Origin: a virus
DNA: 38,324 bases
Direction: 5' to 3' (one strand)
Virus record (IMG/VR): IMGVR_UViG_3300022074_000132
Span: 1 to 38,324 of that record
Positions 32,024-38,324 of this stretch are shown here, piece by piece (the first letter of the stretch is position 1; every line of letters starts with the position of its first letter). Below the pieces are notes generated by a model, which did not search any database, had not been told where the DNA came from, and was given only the letters and a program-made list of their open reading frames with translations. Position numbers and translations under genes: made by a program.

Positions 32024-32509
32024 ATGCAACTTTCAAAACACTTTAGTTTAAAAGAGATGACCAAATCGATGACCGCTCAACGTAAGGGTATTGATAATAC
32101 ACCAGGAGCAGGTGAGATCAAAAGCTTAGGAGATCTGTGTTATGAGGTCTTAGAGCCACTACGAGCACACTTCGATAAACCAGTCACAATTACCAGCGGA
32201 TACCGCTCAGAAGCGCTCTGTGAGGCTATAGGCAGCAAAAAAACGTCACAGCATGCCAAGGGCCAGGCCGTCGACCTAGAAATTTTTGGCGTACCCAATA
32301 TTAAGACAGCTTACTGGCTACAAAATAACGTGGACTTTGATCAATTGATTATGGAGTACTACGACAAAGACGATCCTGCAGGCGGATGGGTTCACATATC
32401 TTACCATGAATCAGGTTCAAATAGAAAACAGGTGCTGACTTTTGACGGCAAAAAATACACCGAAGGTCTTCCAGATATGGAATGGAAGGGTGGCAAAGTA
32501 GTTGGTTAA
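32024..32509 (+). CDS. Endolysin, M15-family peptidase
   Basis: A 161-residue protein matching the peptidase M15A family. Zinc-ligand motifs are complete: H77 and D84 in SQHAKGQAVDLEIFG (residues 75-89), and H124 in GWVHISYH (121-128), with E111 in LIMEYYD as candidate catalytic residue. TITSGYRSEALCEAIGS (55-71) is the family's conserved strand-loop. The enzyme would cut peptide cross-links in peptidoglycan for lysis. No signal peptide is seen, so release through a holin is expected. A clear ribosome site is lacking. G+C is much higher than nearby (59 of 120 at 32101-32220). Its stop overlaps the convergent helicase gene by four bases. Confidence 0.9.
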   Translation: MQLSKHFSLKEMTKSMTAQRKGIDNTPGAGEIKSLGDLCYEVLEPLRAHFDKPVTITSGYRSEALCEAIGSKKTSQHAKGQAVDLEIFGVPNIKTAYWLQNNVDFDQLIMEYYDKDDPAGGWVHISYHESGSNRKQVLTFDGKKYTEGLPDMEWKGGKVVG

Positions 32510-33936
32510 ATCCAATCTCTTAACTCTTCACCTAATACTTCAGATGCAATATTAATTTTTTTACGTAAAGCTTTTACTATCTTCTCATCAACAGTATCTT
32601 CTGTAATAAGATCAACATAAGTCACAGCTTTCTTTTGACCAATACGGTGAGCTCTATCTTCGGATTGTAATCTTTTCTCTAAATCATAACCATTAGAATA
32701 ATAGATCACATTACTAGCTGCAGTAAGAGTGATACCATAACCACCAGTCTGCGGTGTACCAATTAAAAACCTACACTCAGGATCATCTTGAAACTTTTTA
32801 ATATTACCTTGTCTTTCATCTTGAGGCGTTAACCCATAATAATCGACCACGGATCCTGGACCATATTCTTTTACAATGCTTTCTATTATGTTTGTAATAT
32901 CTTTTTGATAGTTAGCCCAGATGATTGCTTTACCTTCTATCTCTTCAAGCACATTCATAAGTTCATTAACCCTGTTATTTTTTATAAGTTGAGTGCTGCC
33001 ATCATCAGCAGTAAAGTGTCCGCAAGTTATTTGATGCAATCTCATTAGTTGAGTTAACACAGTTACAGTAGATGTAACTTTACCATTCAACATAGCAAGA
33101 GCTGTTTTTTTCATTTGATCATAAAGTTTTAATTGTTCTGCTGTAAGAGCAATGTTTCTTTTAACATAGATCTTGTCAGGTAAATCTAGACAATCTTCTT
33201 TTAATACTCTGTAAGAAAAACCTTTTAGCTTATCTGATAACTCACCTATATTTTTAAAATAATTAACCACTTGTATTGACCTCCCTCTAGCATTGATTGT
33301 TTTCATTTCTGCATATCTATTTCTAAAAGCGTAGAACGATTGAAAGTTCAATAACCACGGATCAAGGAACTCGCACTGACTATATAAATCTAGTGGATTT
33401 TTTGTAACAGGAGACCCTGTCATTATCCTTCTATACTTTGCTGACTTAGCTAACGATAAAATATTTTTAGTTCTTTTAGCAGAAGAATTTTTTATGGTAG
33501 TAGACTCATCTATTGCAACCATAGCTCTATGACAGCTTAAAAATTTAGAAGCAAACTGTGTTCCTTTTGGTGTACTCAAAGCTTCTACATTCATAATTAA
33601 TATGTGTAGTTTTTCTTCTGTTTCAAATAAACAATCTAAACTTTCTTTTTGTTTTTTTGTAATTAATGCTTGCCATAATACAGACACATTTTCTATATGA
33701 TCTGGTAAGTGTGTTGGTATCTCTTGATTATACCAAGTACCAATAACACCTTTGGGTGCAATGATTAAAGCACCATCTACTTTGCCTTTATCATAAAGCA
33801 TAGCAAGATTATCTATTAATACTTTTGTTTTACCTGTACCCATCTCCATAAAATAAGCATAGGTTTCTTTATTCCACGATTTTTCCAACGCAGTTAATTG
33901 ATGTGCGTATGGCTTTGTCTTAAACTTGTAATCCAT
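32506..33936 (-). CDS. SNF2-type (SF2) DNA helicase/translocase
   Basis: A 476-residue SNF2-like SF2 ATPase, the only minus-strand gene. In order: a Q-like region (PYAHQLTALEKSW), Walker A GTGKT (33-37), LIIAPKGVIGTWYNQE motif Ia, Walker B IDES (142-145), TGSPVTK motif III (173-179), then the second RecA domain with IIWANYQKDI, FLIGTPQTGGYGITLTAAS and the arginine-finger motif QSEDRAHRIGQ. The frame stays open to an ATG at 33990, but the start at 33936 has an AGAAAGAAG ribosome site and lies 19 bases after the predicted transcription start; 33990 would precede the promoter. A role in phage DNA replication or recombination is likely. Confidence 0.9.
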   Translation of the reverse strand: MDYKFKTKPYAHQLTALEKSWNKETYAYFMEMGTGKTKVLIDNLAMLYDKGKVDGALIIAPKGVIGTWYNQEIPTHLPDHIENVSVLWQALITKKQKESLDCLFETEEKLHILIMNVEALSTPKGTQFASKFLSCHRAMVAIDESTTIKNSSAKRTKNILSLAKSAKYRRIMTGSPVTKNPLDLYSQCEFLDPWLLNFQSFYAFRNRYAEMKTINARGRSIQVVNYFKNIGELSDKLKGFSYRVLKEDCLDLPDKIYVKRNIALTAEQLKLYDQMKKTALAMLNGKVTSTVTVLTQLMRLHQITCGHFTADDGSTQLIKNNRVNELMNVLEEIEGKAIIWANYQKDITNIIESIVKEYGPGSVVDYYGLTPQDERQGNIKKFQDDPECRFLIGTPQTGGYGITLTAASNVIYYSNGYDLEKRLQSEDRAHRIGQKKAVTYVDLITEDTVDEKIVKALRKKINIASEVLGEELRDWI

Positions 33937-33953
33937 ATATTTTCTTCTTTCTA

Positions 33954-33983
33954 TTGACTTATATATAAAGGATGTTATATGAT
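33954..33983 (+). promoter_or_regulatory. Rightward sigma-70 promoter for the replication genes
   Basis: -35 TTGACT (33954-33959), an 18-base spacer and -10 TATGAT (33978-33983), each five of six consensus positions. The predicted start lies near 33990, which is the first base of ATG for the next gene, so the transcript may be leaderless. It shares its DNA with a leftward promoter. Confidence 0.6.
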
Positions 33984-33990
33984 CTGTCAA
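33962..33990 (-). promoter_or_regulatory. Leftward sigma-70 promoter for the helicase
   Basis: Read on the minus strand: perfect -35 TTGACA (33990-33985), a 17-base spacer and -10 TATATA (33967-33962), four of six consensus positions. The predicted start near 33955 leaves a short leader with AGAAAGAAG before the ATG at 33936. The elements occupy the same 37 bases as the rightward promoter. Confidence 0.6.
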
Positions 33991-34385
33991 TGTCAGAAAG
34001 TACGAAATATGAAGATCTTAGAAATATCCACGAACCTACTGTCTATGTAATTCAAGAGATAGCAGGAACTAGGGATGGTAAGCCTAAGATAAATGTCATG
34101 GGTGCATCTAAGTATGGTAGATTTAAATTTCTATTACCAGAGATGTCACAAATGATTTTTTCTCCAGGCCCATTAATTTTTAAACTTAGAAAAGGTTTAG
34201 ATAATTTTAATAAGAAAGATTATTTACTACTTACAGGCGATCCTGCAATCATTGGTGTTGCATGTTCTATTGTATCTGATATTACAAACGGCAAATACAA
34301 TTTACTCAAATGGGATAAGCAAGAAAGAAGATATTATCCTATAGAAATAAACTTATACGAGAAAGGAGAAGTTAATGAGTATTAA
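33990..34385 (+). CDS. Conserved phage protein of unknown function
   Basis: A 131-residue protein. An in-frame ATG lies at 33972, but the predicted transcript starts near 33990 and MSESTKYEDLRNIHEPTVYV is the more natural N-terminus; neither has a ribosome site at the right distance. The protein continues as mixed alpha/beta with KINVMGASKYGRFKFLLPE, DYLLLTGDPAIIGVACSI and the end DKQERRYYPIEINLYEKGE. I recognise it as a conserved gene of marine phages without known function. It opens the rightward replication operon and overlaps the next gene by 11 bases. A DNA-metabolism role is inferred from its place only. Confidence 0.7.
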   Translation: MSESTKYEDLRNIHEPTVYVIQEIAGTRDGKPKINVMGASKYGRFKFLLPEMSQMIFSPGPLIFKLRKGLDNFNKKDYLLLTGDPAIIGVACSIVSDITNGKYNLLKWDKQERRYYPIEINLYEKGEVNEY

Positions 34386-34956
34386 ACAACAAGTAAAGTT
34401 CAAAGAAGAAATAAACTTTGAAGAAGATCAACAAGATGCAATGAAAAAAACTGGTAACATCCAGTCACTTGCAGATCAAGTTGAAAGATTAGAAGGTGTC
34501 GCTTCAGATATAGAGACGGCAGAAAGTAATCTAAAAGAATTAAAAAAGAAACGAGATCATATATCGGGTGAGGTCATACCCACCATGATGTCAGAGATGG
34601 GTCTTGCAGAATTAAAGCTGCACGATGGATCACATCTAAAAGTTTCTACGTCATATAGAGCTCACATAAGTGAAGCTAATAAAGAGATGGCGTATAACTG
34701 GCTTCGTAATAATGGACTAGGGGATATAATCAAAAACGAGATATCCGTATCCTTTGGTCGCAACGAAGATAACAAGGCGGCTGATTATGCCGAACTTGCA
34801 AAAGGTCAAGGGTTCCAACCGACACAAAAGATGAAGGTAGAACCCATGACTTTGAAAGCGTTAGTCCGTGAGCGTATTGAGGCTAATAAAGAAATGCCAA
34901 CGGAAATCTTCGGGATATTCTCGGAGAATAAGACAACAATAAAAAGGAACAAATAA
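34375..34956 (+). CDS. Uncharacterised coiled-coil protein of the replication operon
   Basis: A 193-residue protein with an AGGAGA ribosome site. An acidic start leads into a coiled coil (LADQVERLEGVASDIETAES, then KELKKKRDHIS; residues about 30-65). A compact alpha/beta part follows with MMSEMGLAELKLHDGSHLKV and NWLRNNGLGDIIKNEISVSF, and a basic tail ends it. I know relatives beside replication genes of several phages but no experimental function. The operon position, directly before a possible single-strand DNA-binding protein, suggests DNA metabolism. Confidence 0.65.
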   Translation: MSIKQQVKFKEEINFEEDQQDAMKKTGNIQSLADQVERLEGVASDIETAESNLKELKKKRDHISGEVIPTMMSEMGLAELKLHDGSHLKVSTSYRAHISEANKEMAYNWLRNNGLGDIIKNEISVSFGRNEDNKAADYAELAKGQGFQPTQKMKVEPMTLKALVRERIEANKEMPTEIFGIFSENKTTIKRNK

Positions 34957-34958
34957 AC

Positions 34959-35711
34959 ATGAACCAAGTAACAGAGAAAAAGAATGGTGCACTAGCTACA
35001 TTTGATATGGAAGCTGATGCACAAAAAGGAGCCCAGAATATTTCGCAAGAAGATCTTGCGTTACCATTCTTAAAAATTTTGGGACAACTATCTCCAGAGG
35101 TAAACAAAAGAGATGGTAAGTATGTCGAAGGCGCAGAGCCAGGCAAAATAATAAACACTGTAACTAATGCATTGTATGACAAGATTTCTGTTGTACCTTG
35201 TTATTACAAAAGACAGTACATTGAATGGCAAGATAGAGGTACCAGTACAGGTGCACCTGTTGCAATTCACGATGCTGACAGTGATATAGTAAGTCAAACA
35301 ACTAGAGGTAAAGACTATAAAGATAGATTACCGAATGGTAATTATCTAGACAATACAGCTAGTCACTTTGTACTTATTGTTGGTGATAGCCCAGAGACAG
35401 CTATGATTTCTATGAAGTCTACTCAACTTAAAGTTAGTAGAAAATGGAATTCAATGATGATGGGTATTAAGATGCAGGGTAAGAACGGTTTGTTTACTCC
35501 GCCAACTTACAGCCACATTTATAATCTATCCACTGTTCAGATGTCTAACGACAAAGGAACATGGTTTGGTTGGGATGTAGCAAAGGTAGGACCAGTCACA
35601 GATAAAGGTATCTATGATATGTCTAAATCTTTTGCTGAATCTGTAAGTAAAGGAGAGGTTCAGGTTAAACCTGAAGTTCAGGAACAAACTAAAAAATCTT
35701 TGAATTTATAG
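34959..35711 (+). CDS. Replication-operon protein, possibly single-strand DNA-binding
   Basis: A 250-residue protein with AAAAAGGAAC before its start. It opens flexible and charged, then has the segment LPFLKILGQLSPEVNKRDGK and a beta-rich centre with YDKISVVPCYYKRQYIEWQD, HFVLIVGDSPETAMISMKST and GKNGLFTPPTYSHIYNLSTV. The aromatic/basic beta pattern and the operon place next to primase suggest an OB-fold-like single-strand DNA-binding function. However, the C-terminus (QTKKSLNL) is not the acidic tail of typical SSB, so this is tentative. A terminator-like hairpin follows after ten bases. Confidence 0.6.
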   Translation: MNQVTEKKNGALATFDMEADAQKGAQNISQEDLALPFLKILGQLSPEVNKRDGKYVEGAEPGKIINTVTNALYDKISVVPCYYKRQYIEWQDRGTSTGAPVAIHDADSDIVSQTTRGKDYKDRLPNGNYLDNTASHFVLIVGDSPETAMISMKSTQLKVSRKWNSMMMGIKMQGKNGLFTPPTYSHIYNLSTVQMSNDKGTWFGWDVAKVGPVTDKGIYDMSKSFAESVSKGEVQVKPEVQEQTKKSLNL

Positions 35712-35721
35712 TATCCTAGGT

Positions 35722-35758
35722 AGTGGGCGTCGAAGCGAGAGTGGAAGCGCCCACTTTT
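35722..35758 (+). terminator. Intrinsic terminator or attenuator before the primase
   Basis: AGTGGGCG (35722-35729) and CGCCCACT (35748-35755) are perfect complements around an 18-base loop, followed by TTTT. It lies between the possible SSB gene and the primase, whose ATG comes only five bases after the T-run. No promoter is seen behind it, so the primase would depend on read-through. Confidence 0.75.
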
Positions 35759-35763
35759 AATTT

Positions 35764-37218
35764 ATGAATGATAAGATAAATACAAAACCTATTACCTATG
35801 AAGATTGGCTTGATCTTGGTCACGTAATAGTACCCACTGATCAAAAGAAAGCTAGGGTCAGTTGGAAGAAAGAAGATTTTAGTTTAACGAAAGAAGAATG
35901 GAAAAACAATCACACAAAAGCACAAATAGCATTAAGACTAGATCATCATATTGATTTAGATATAGACAACTTTGTTGTCAGAAGATTTATAACACGATAT
36001 TTAAAAGACTGTGGTGCAGTCTATGGTAGAAAAAATAATCCAGATAGTCATTACCTTTGGACAGGTTCTTGTAAATTTATACAATACATATTACCAAAAA
36101 GTTTTGAAAAGAATTTTGAAAAGTTTCCACATGGTGCAACTCTTTGTGAACTACGAAGTGGTAAAGAAAGATACACTATAGTTCCAGAATCTCCTTATGA
36201 TGATAATGGAGAAATGGTTGAATGGTCAAGCTATACTAAGATTCACGAATACAGTGGTAACATAAAAGTTGATGTAGGTAAGATCGCTTTATCTACTGCG
36301 CTTACAATTATATATCCTTCTGCTGGATCTAGAGATATTTATTGCACAGCTGTAGCAGGAACTTTAATTAAAAACACTGACTGGACAACAGAAGAAATTA
36401 ATACATTTGTTCACAACATTGCAATAGAAGCAAACGATACTGAAGCTGAAAAGCGTAATGAAAAAGGAACTACAGGAAGAAAAGCAGAGAAGTTATATGG
36501 TATCCCTAAACTAGCAGAGGTTTTAGATGTTGAACAAAAAGATGTAGTAAAATTATTTAGTTGGATTGGTATTGAAAACAATACTGAAGAGATACAAGAA
36601 CATGTTGGAGAAATAACTGAGTATGGTAGTGATAGATATTTTGTAAAGATATACACTACAGAAGAAGGTAAGAAAGTAGAAAAGGACATAACTGTAGAAG
36701 GACCACAATTAATGAATAAAAAAATATTCTATAACGAAGTGATGAAACAAGCTGCAGTGTTTTTACCTTATATGAAAGAAATGGATTTTGAAAAGATGAT
36801 GATAGCTAAGTTTGAAACAAGAAGAAAGTCACAAGACTATGATCCAGAATCTAGTGAAGACTTAAGATTTATTGGTTGGTTTGAAGGGTTTATTGCAGAG
36901 CATAAAGCTTTTACAGATAAAAAAGAACTGCACTTATTTGGTATGCCTTTTTATAATATTAAAAATGAAAGTTTAGAATTTAAATTAGATAAGTTTGATG
37001 ACTACTTACAAAAGAAAAGAGTAAACATGGCTAGAGTTGATTTAGTTTTAAAGTGTAGAGGGGTTCTTAAGGCAAAAAAATACAGAGGTAAATACAAAGA
37101 ACATTCTTGTTCTTCATACAAGATAGAAAAATATAATGTTGATGAATCAAATCTAATTATAGATGGAGAAGCAGAAGAAATCATAGAGGTAAAACAGATA
37201 GAACATGAACAATCTTAA
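35764..37218 (+). CDS. PrimPol-type (AEP) primase/polymerase
   Basis: A 484-residue protein with an N-terminal primase-polymerase domain of the archaeo-eukaryotic type (residues about 10-165). IDLDID at 63-68 supplies the catalytic Asp pair (D64/D66 or D66/D68). S95-H96 in NPDSHYLW is the sxH motif. CELRSGKERYTIVPESPYDD (128-147) with E129/R131 matches the third motif region of phage PrimPols. The C-terminal two thirds contain a helical region without Walker A/B, so no helicase is fused, unlike many phage primase-helicases. It would make primers or extend them for phage replication, perhaps with the helicases nearby. It has no evident ribosome site of its own. Its end overlaps the next gene by 14 bases. 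Confidence 0.82.
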   Translation: MNDKINTKPITYEDWLDLGHVIVPTDQKKARVSWKKEDFSLTKEEWKNNHTKAQIALRLDHHIDLDIDNFVVRRFITRYLKDCGAVYGRKNNPDSHYLWTGSCKFIQYILPKSFEKNFEKFPHGATLCELRSGKERYTIVPESPYDDNGEMVEWSSYTKIHEYSGNIKVDVGKIALSTALTIIYPSAGSRDIYCTAVAGTLIKNTDWTTEEINTFVHNIAIEANDTEAEKRNEKGTTGRKAEKLYGIPKLAEVLDVEQKDVVKLFSWIGIENNTEEIQEHVGEITEYGSDRYFVKIYTTEEGKKVEKDITVEGPQLMNKKIFYNEVMKQAAVFLPYMKEMDFEKMMIAKFETRRKSQDYDPESSEDLRFIGWFEGFIAEHKAFTDKKELHLFGMPFYNIKNESLEFKLDKFDDYLQKKRVNMARVDLVLKCRGVLKAKKYRGKYKEHSCSSYKIEKYNVDESNLIIDGEAEEIIEVKQIEHEQS

Positions 37219-38324
37219 ATTTATTGTTGGCCCACCAGGCACAGGAAAGACTCACATATATTTAAAAACTAAATATAAAGAACTTTTAGAAACCTACTCA
37301 CCAGAAAAAATGATTTTATTATCTCATACTAATGTAGCTGCTAATGAAATTAGAGAAGCAGTAGAAGATTTACCTGAGATTAAAAATATGAAACTAGAAG
37401 ATAATTTTTTTGAAAATAGAATTTGTACAATTCATAAATATTGTCAGAGTAAATTAATTAAAAAATCTTTATTTAAAGATGAAGATCATATGAACCTTTG
37501 TAGAATGCACAAAGAATTTAGATACCACGATGTAAAAGAAGATGTTTCAGAAGACCATGACTTTTACAAATTTGTTAAAGGTGCAATTGGTAGAGGTCTT
37601 ACCACACAACAATACTATCTTATTTTAAAACAGAACGGTGATTTAAAAACTTACAAAGATTTAAGAATGATTAATCAAATGATTGAATGGGCTACAGAAT
37701 ATAAAAAGAATGAACAGGTAAGAGCTTATGAAGATATGATACAAGAGTTTAATAATCCAAATGTTAAAGAACCAGACATAGACGTATTGATAGTGGATGA
37801 AGCACAAGACAGTAACGTACCACAGAGAAAAGCTTTAGAAAAAATAGCAACCAATGCAGAAGAATTTATAATGGTAGGAGATCCTGATCAAACTATATTT
37901 GAATGGGCTGGAGCAGATGCGGATTATTTTCATACTATATCTAAGAACGCAGAACAATTAAAACAGGGTTTAAGATGTGGTAAAACAATAAATGAATTAT
38001 GTAAAAAAATTATAGCTCCCATATGGCAAGAGTATGATTACAATAGAATCTGGAAACCTGCAGAAAACGTAATCGGTCATCATTATCATTTACCTAATTA
38101 CATATCAGACTGTTCACATATGAGAATTCTATTAGACAAAATAAAAAATACAAAAGAAACTTTTTTATTTACATTCAGAGGCAACCCATCACACAAATGG
38201 GCTAGAGCTTTCTTATTAAGAAACGGAATTAATTTTTCTGCTGTAGGTAATTCTGATTTTGTTTCTAAAAAACAATTTGATTGTCATAAAAACTGGCCTG
38301 CTTTTGTCAAAGGTAAAGCTATGC
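37205..38324 (+). CDS. UvrD/Rep-like SF1 helicase, 3' end cut by the window
   Basis: At least 373 residues of an SF1A helicase. FIVGPPGTGKTHIYLK (residues 6-21) is Walker A with K15. MILLSHTNVAANEIRE (36-51) is motif Ia, and RICTIHKYCQ (72-81) the following conserved piece. VLIVDEAQD (194-202) is Walker B. EFIMVGDPDQTIFEWAGAD (220-238) is motif III, with the UvrD-typical GDxxQ-I-Y/F-W-GA. LRCGKTINELCKKI is motif IV. The frame remains open to the window's end, so motifs V and VI are outside. It would unwind DNA 3'-5' in phage replication or recombination. It starts inside the last 14 bases of the primase. Confidence 0.9.
   Translation, partial: MNNLKFIVGPPGTGKTHIYLKTKYKELLETYSPEKMILLSHTNVAANEIREAVEDLPEIKNMKLEDNFFENRICTIHKYCQSKLIKKSLFKDEDHMNLCRMHKEFRYHDVKEDVSEDHDFYKFVKGAIGRGLTTQQYYLILKQNGDLKTYKDLRMINQMIEWATEYKKNEQVRAYEDMIQEFNNPNVKEPDIDVLIVDEAQDSNVPQRKALEKIATNAEEFIMVGDPDQTIFEWAGADADYFHTISKNAEQLKQGLRCGKTINELCKKIIAPIWQEYDYNRIWKPAENVIGHHYHLPNYISDCSHMRILLDKIKNTKETFLFTFRGNPSHKWARAFLLRNGINFSAVGNSDFVSKKQFDCHKNWPAFVKGKAM

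Noticed and set aside
33937-33990. Earlier start at 33990 for the helicase
   Set aside because: It lies upstream of the predicted leftward transcription start and has no ribosome site; the extra 18 residues do not look like the family.
1-38324. tRNA genes, integrase and attachment sites
   Set aside because: On reading both strands I saw no convincing cloverleaf, no tyrosine or serine recombinase motifs and no att-like direct repeats, although a tRNA search program was not available.

Overview
The window is a low-G+C, densely packed piece of a tailed double-stranded DNA phage, most likely a marine podovirus. It carries a Mu gpT-like major capsid protein, a phage-borne GroES, two P22 gp4/SU10-type head-tail adaptors, a P22 gp10-like tail protein and a string of putative ejection proteins. 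Several families (the small basic proteins at the left edge, the Gly-rich internal proteins) are ones I know mainly from uncultured marine phages and phages of SAR11/SAR116-type bacteria. The host is therefore probably a marine alphaproteobacterium, but this is inference. No integrase, repressor, tRNA, reverse transcriptase or CRISPR array is visible. Terminase, portal and DNA polymerase are not in the window and presumably lie beyond its edges.

Layout, left to right. (1) 1-1082: four small genes, three of them very basic. (2) 1042-4574: head assembly, with GroES co-chaperonin, scaffold-like coiled-coil protein, two uncharacterised head proteins and the major capsid protein, closed by a hairpin terminator. 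(3) 4627-5774: two small genes, then a 180-aa protein that appears to have its own promoter, structured leader and strong TTCG-loop terminator. (4) 5786-9751: connector and virion proteins, including two adaptors and a 49-aa zinc-ribbon-like gene. (5) 9762-16121: a fibre protein followed by three kelch-type beta-propeller genes (two double six-bladed, one single). (6) 16178-20655: a coiled-coil protein, a PAPS-type sulfotransferase and five consecutive putative Fe(II)/2-oxoglutarate oxygenases of different subfamilies. (7) 20673-31754: gp10-like tail protein and the internal/ejection proteins, ending in a 1482-aa protein. (8) 31754-32509: a tiny ORF, a 59-aa holin-like membrane protein and an M15 peptidase endolysin. 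(9) 32506-33936: an SNF2-type helicase, the only gene on the minus strand. (10) 33990-38324: replication genes, including a PrimPol-type primase and a UvrD-like helicase cut by the window edge.

Genes in the structural half are mostly joined by TAATG or ATGA stop-start overlaps, which implies polycistronic, translationally coupled expression. The clearest regulatory point is the 54-bp gap between the helicase and the replication genes. Two divergent sigma-70-like promoters there share the same DNA, and their predicted start sites set the gene starts on both sides.

The most unusual part is region 5-6: repeat-built kelch fibres next to a cassette of five oxygenases and a sulfotransferase. I suggest the cassette may modify virion fibres or the host surface, but the sequence alone does not show the substrate. 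No gene-free stretch exceeds 300 bases; the longest is 5030-5190 (161 bases), described as promoter plus leader.
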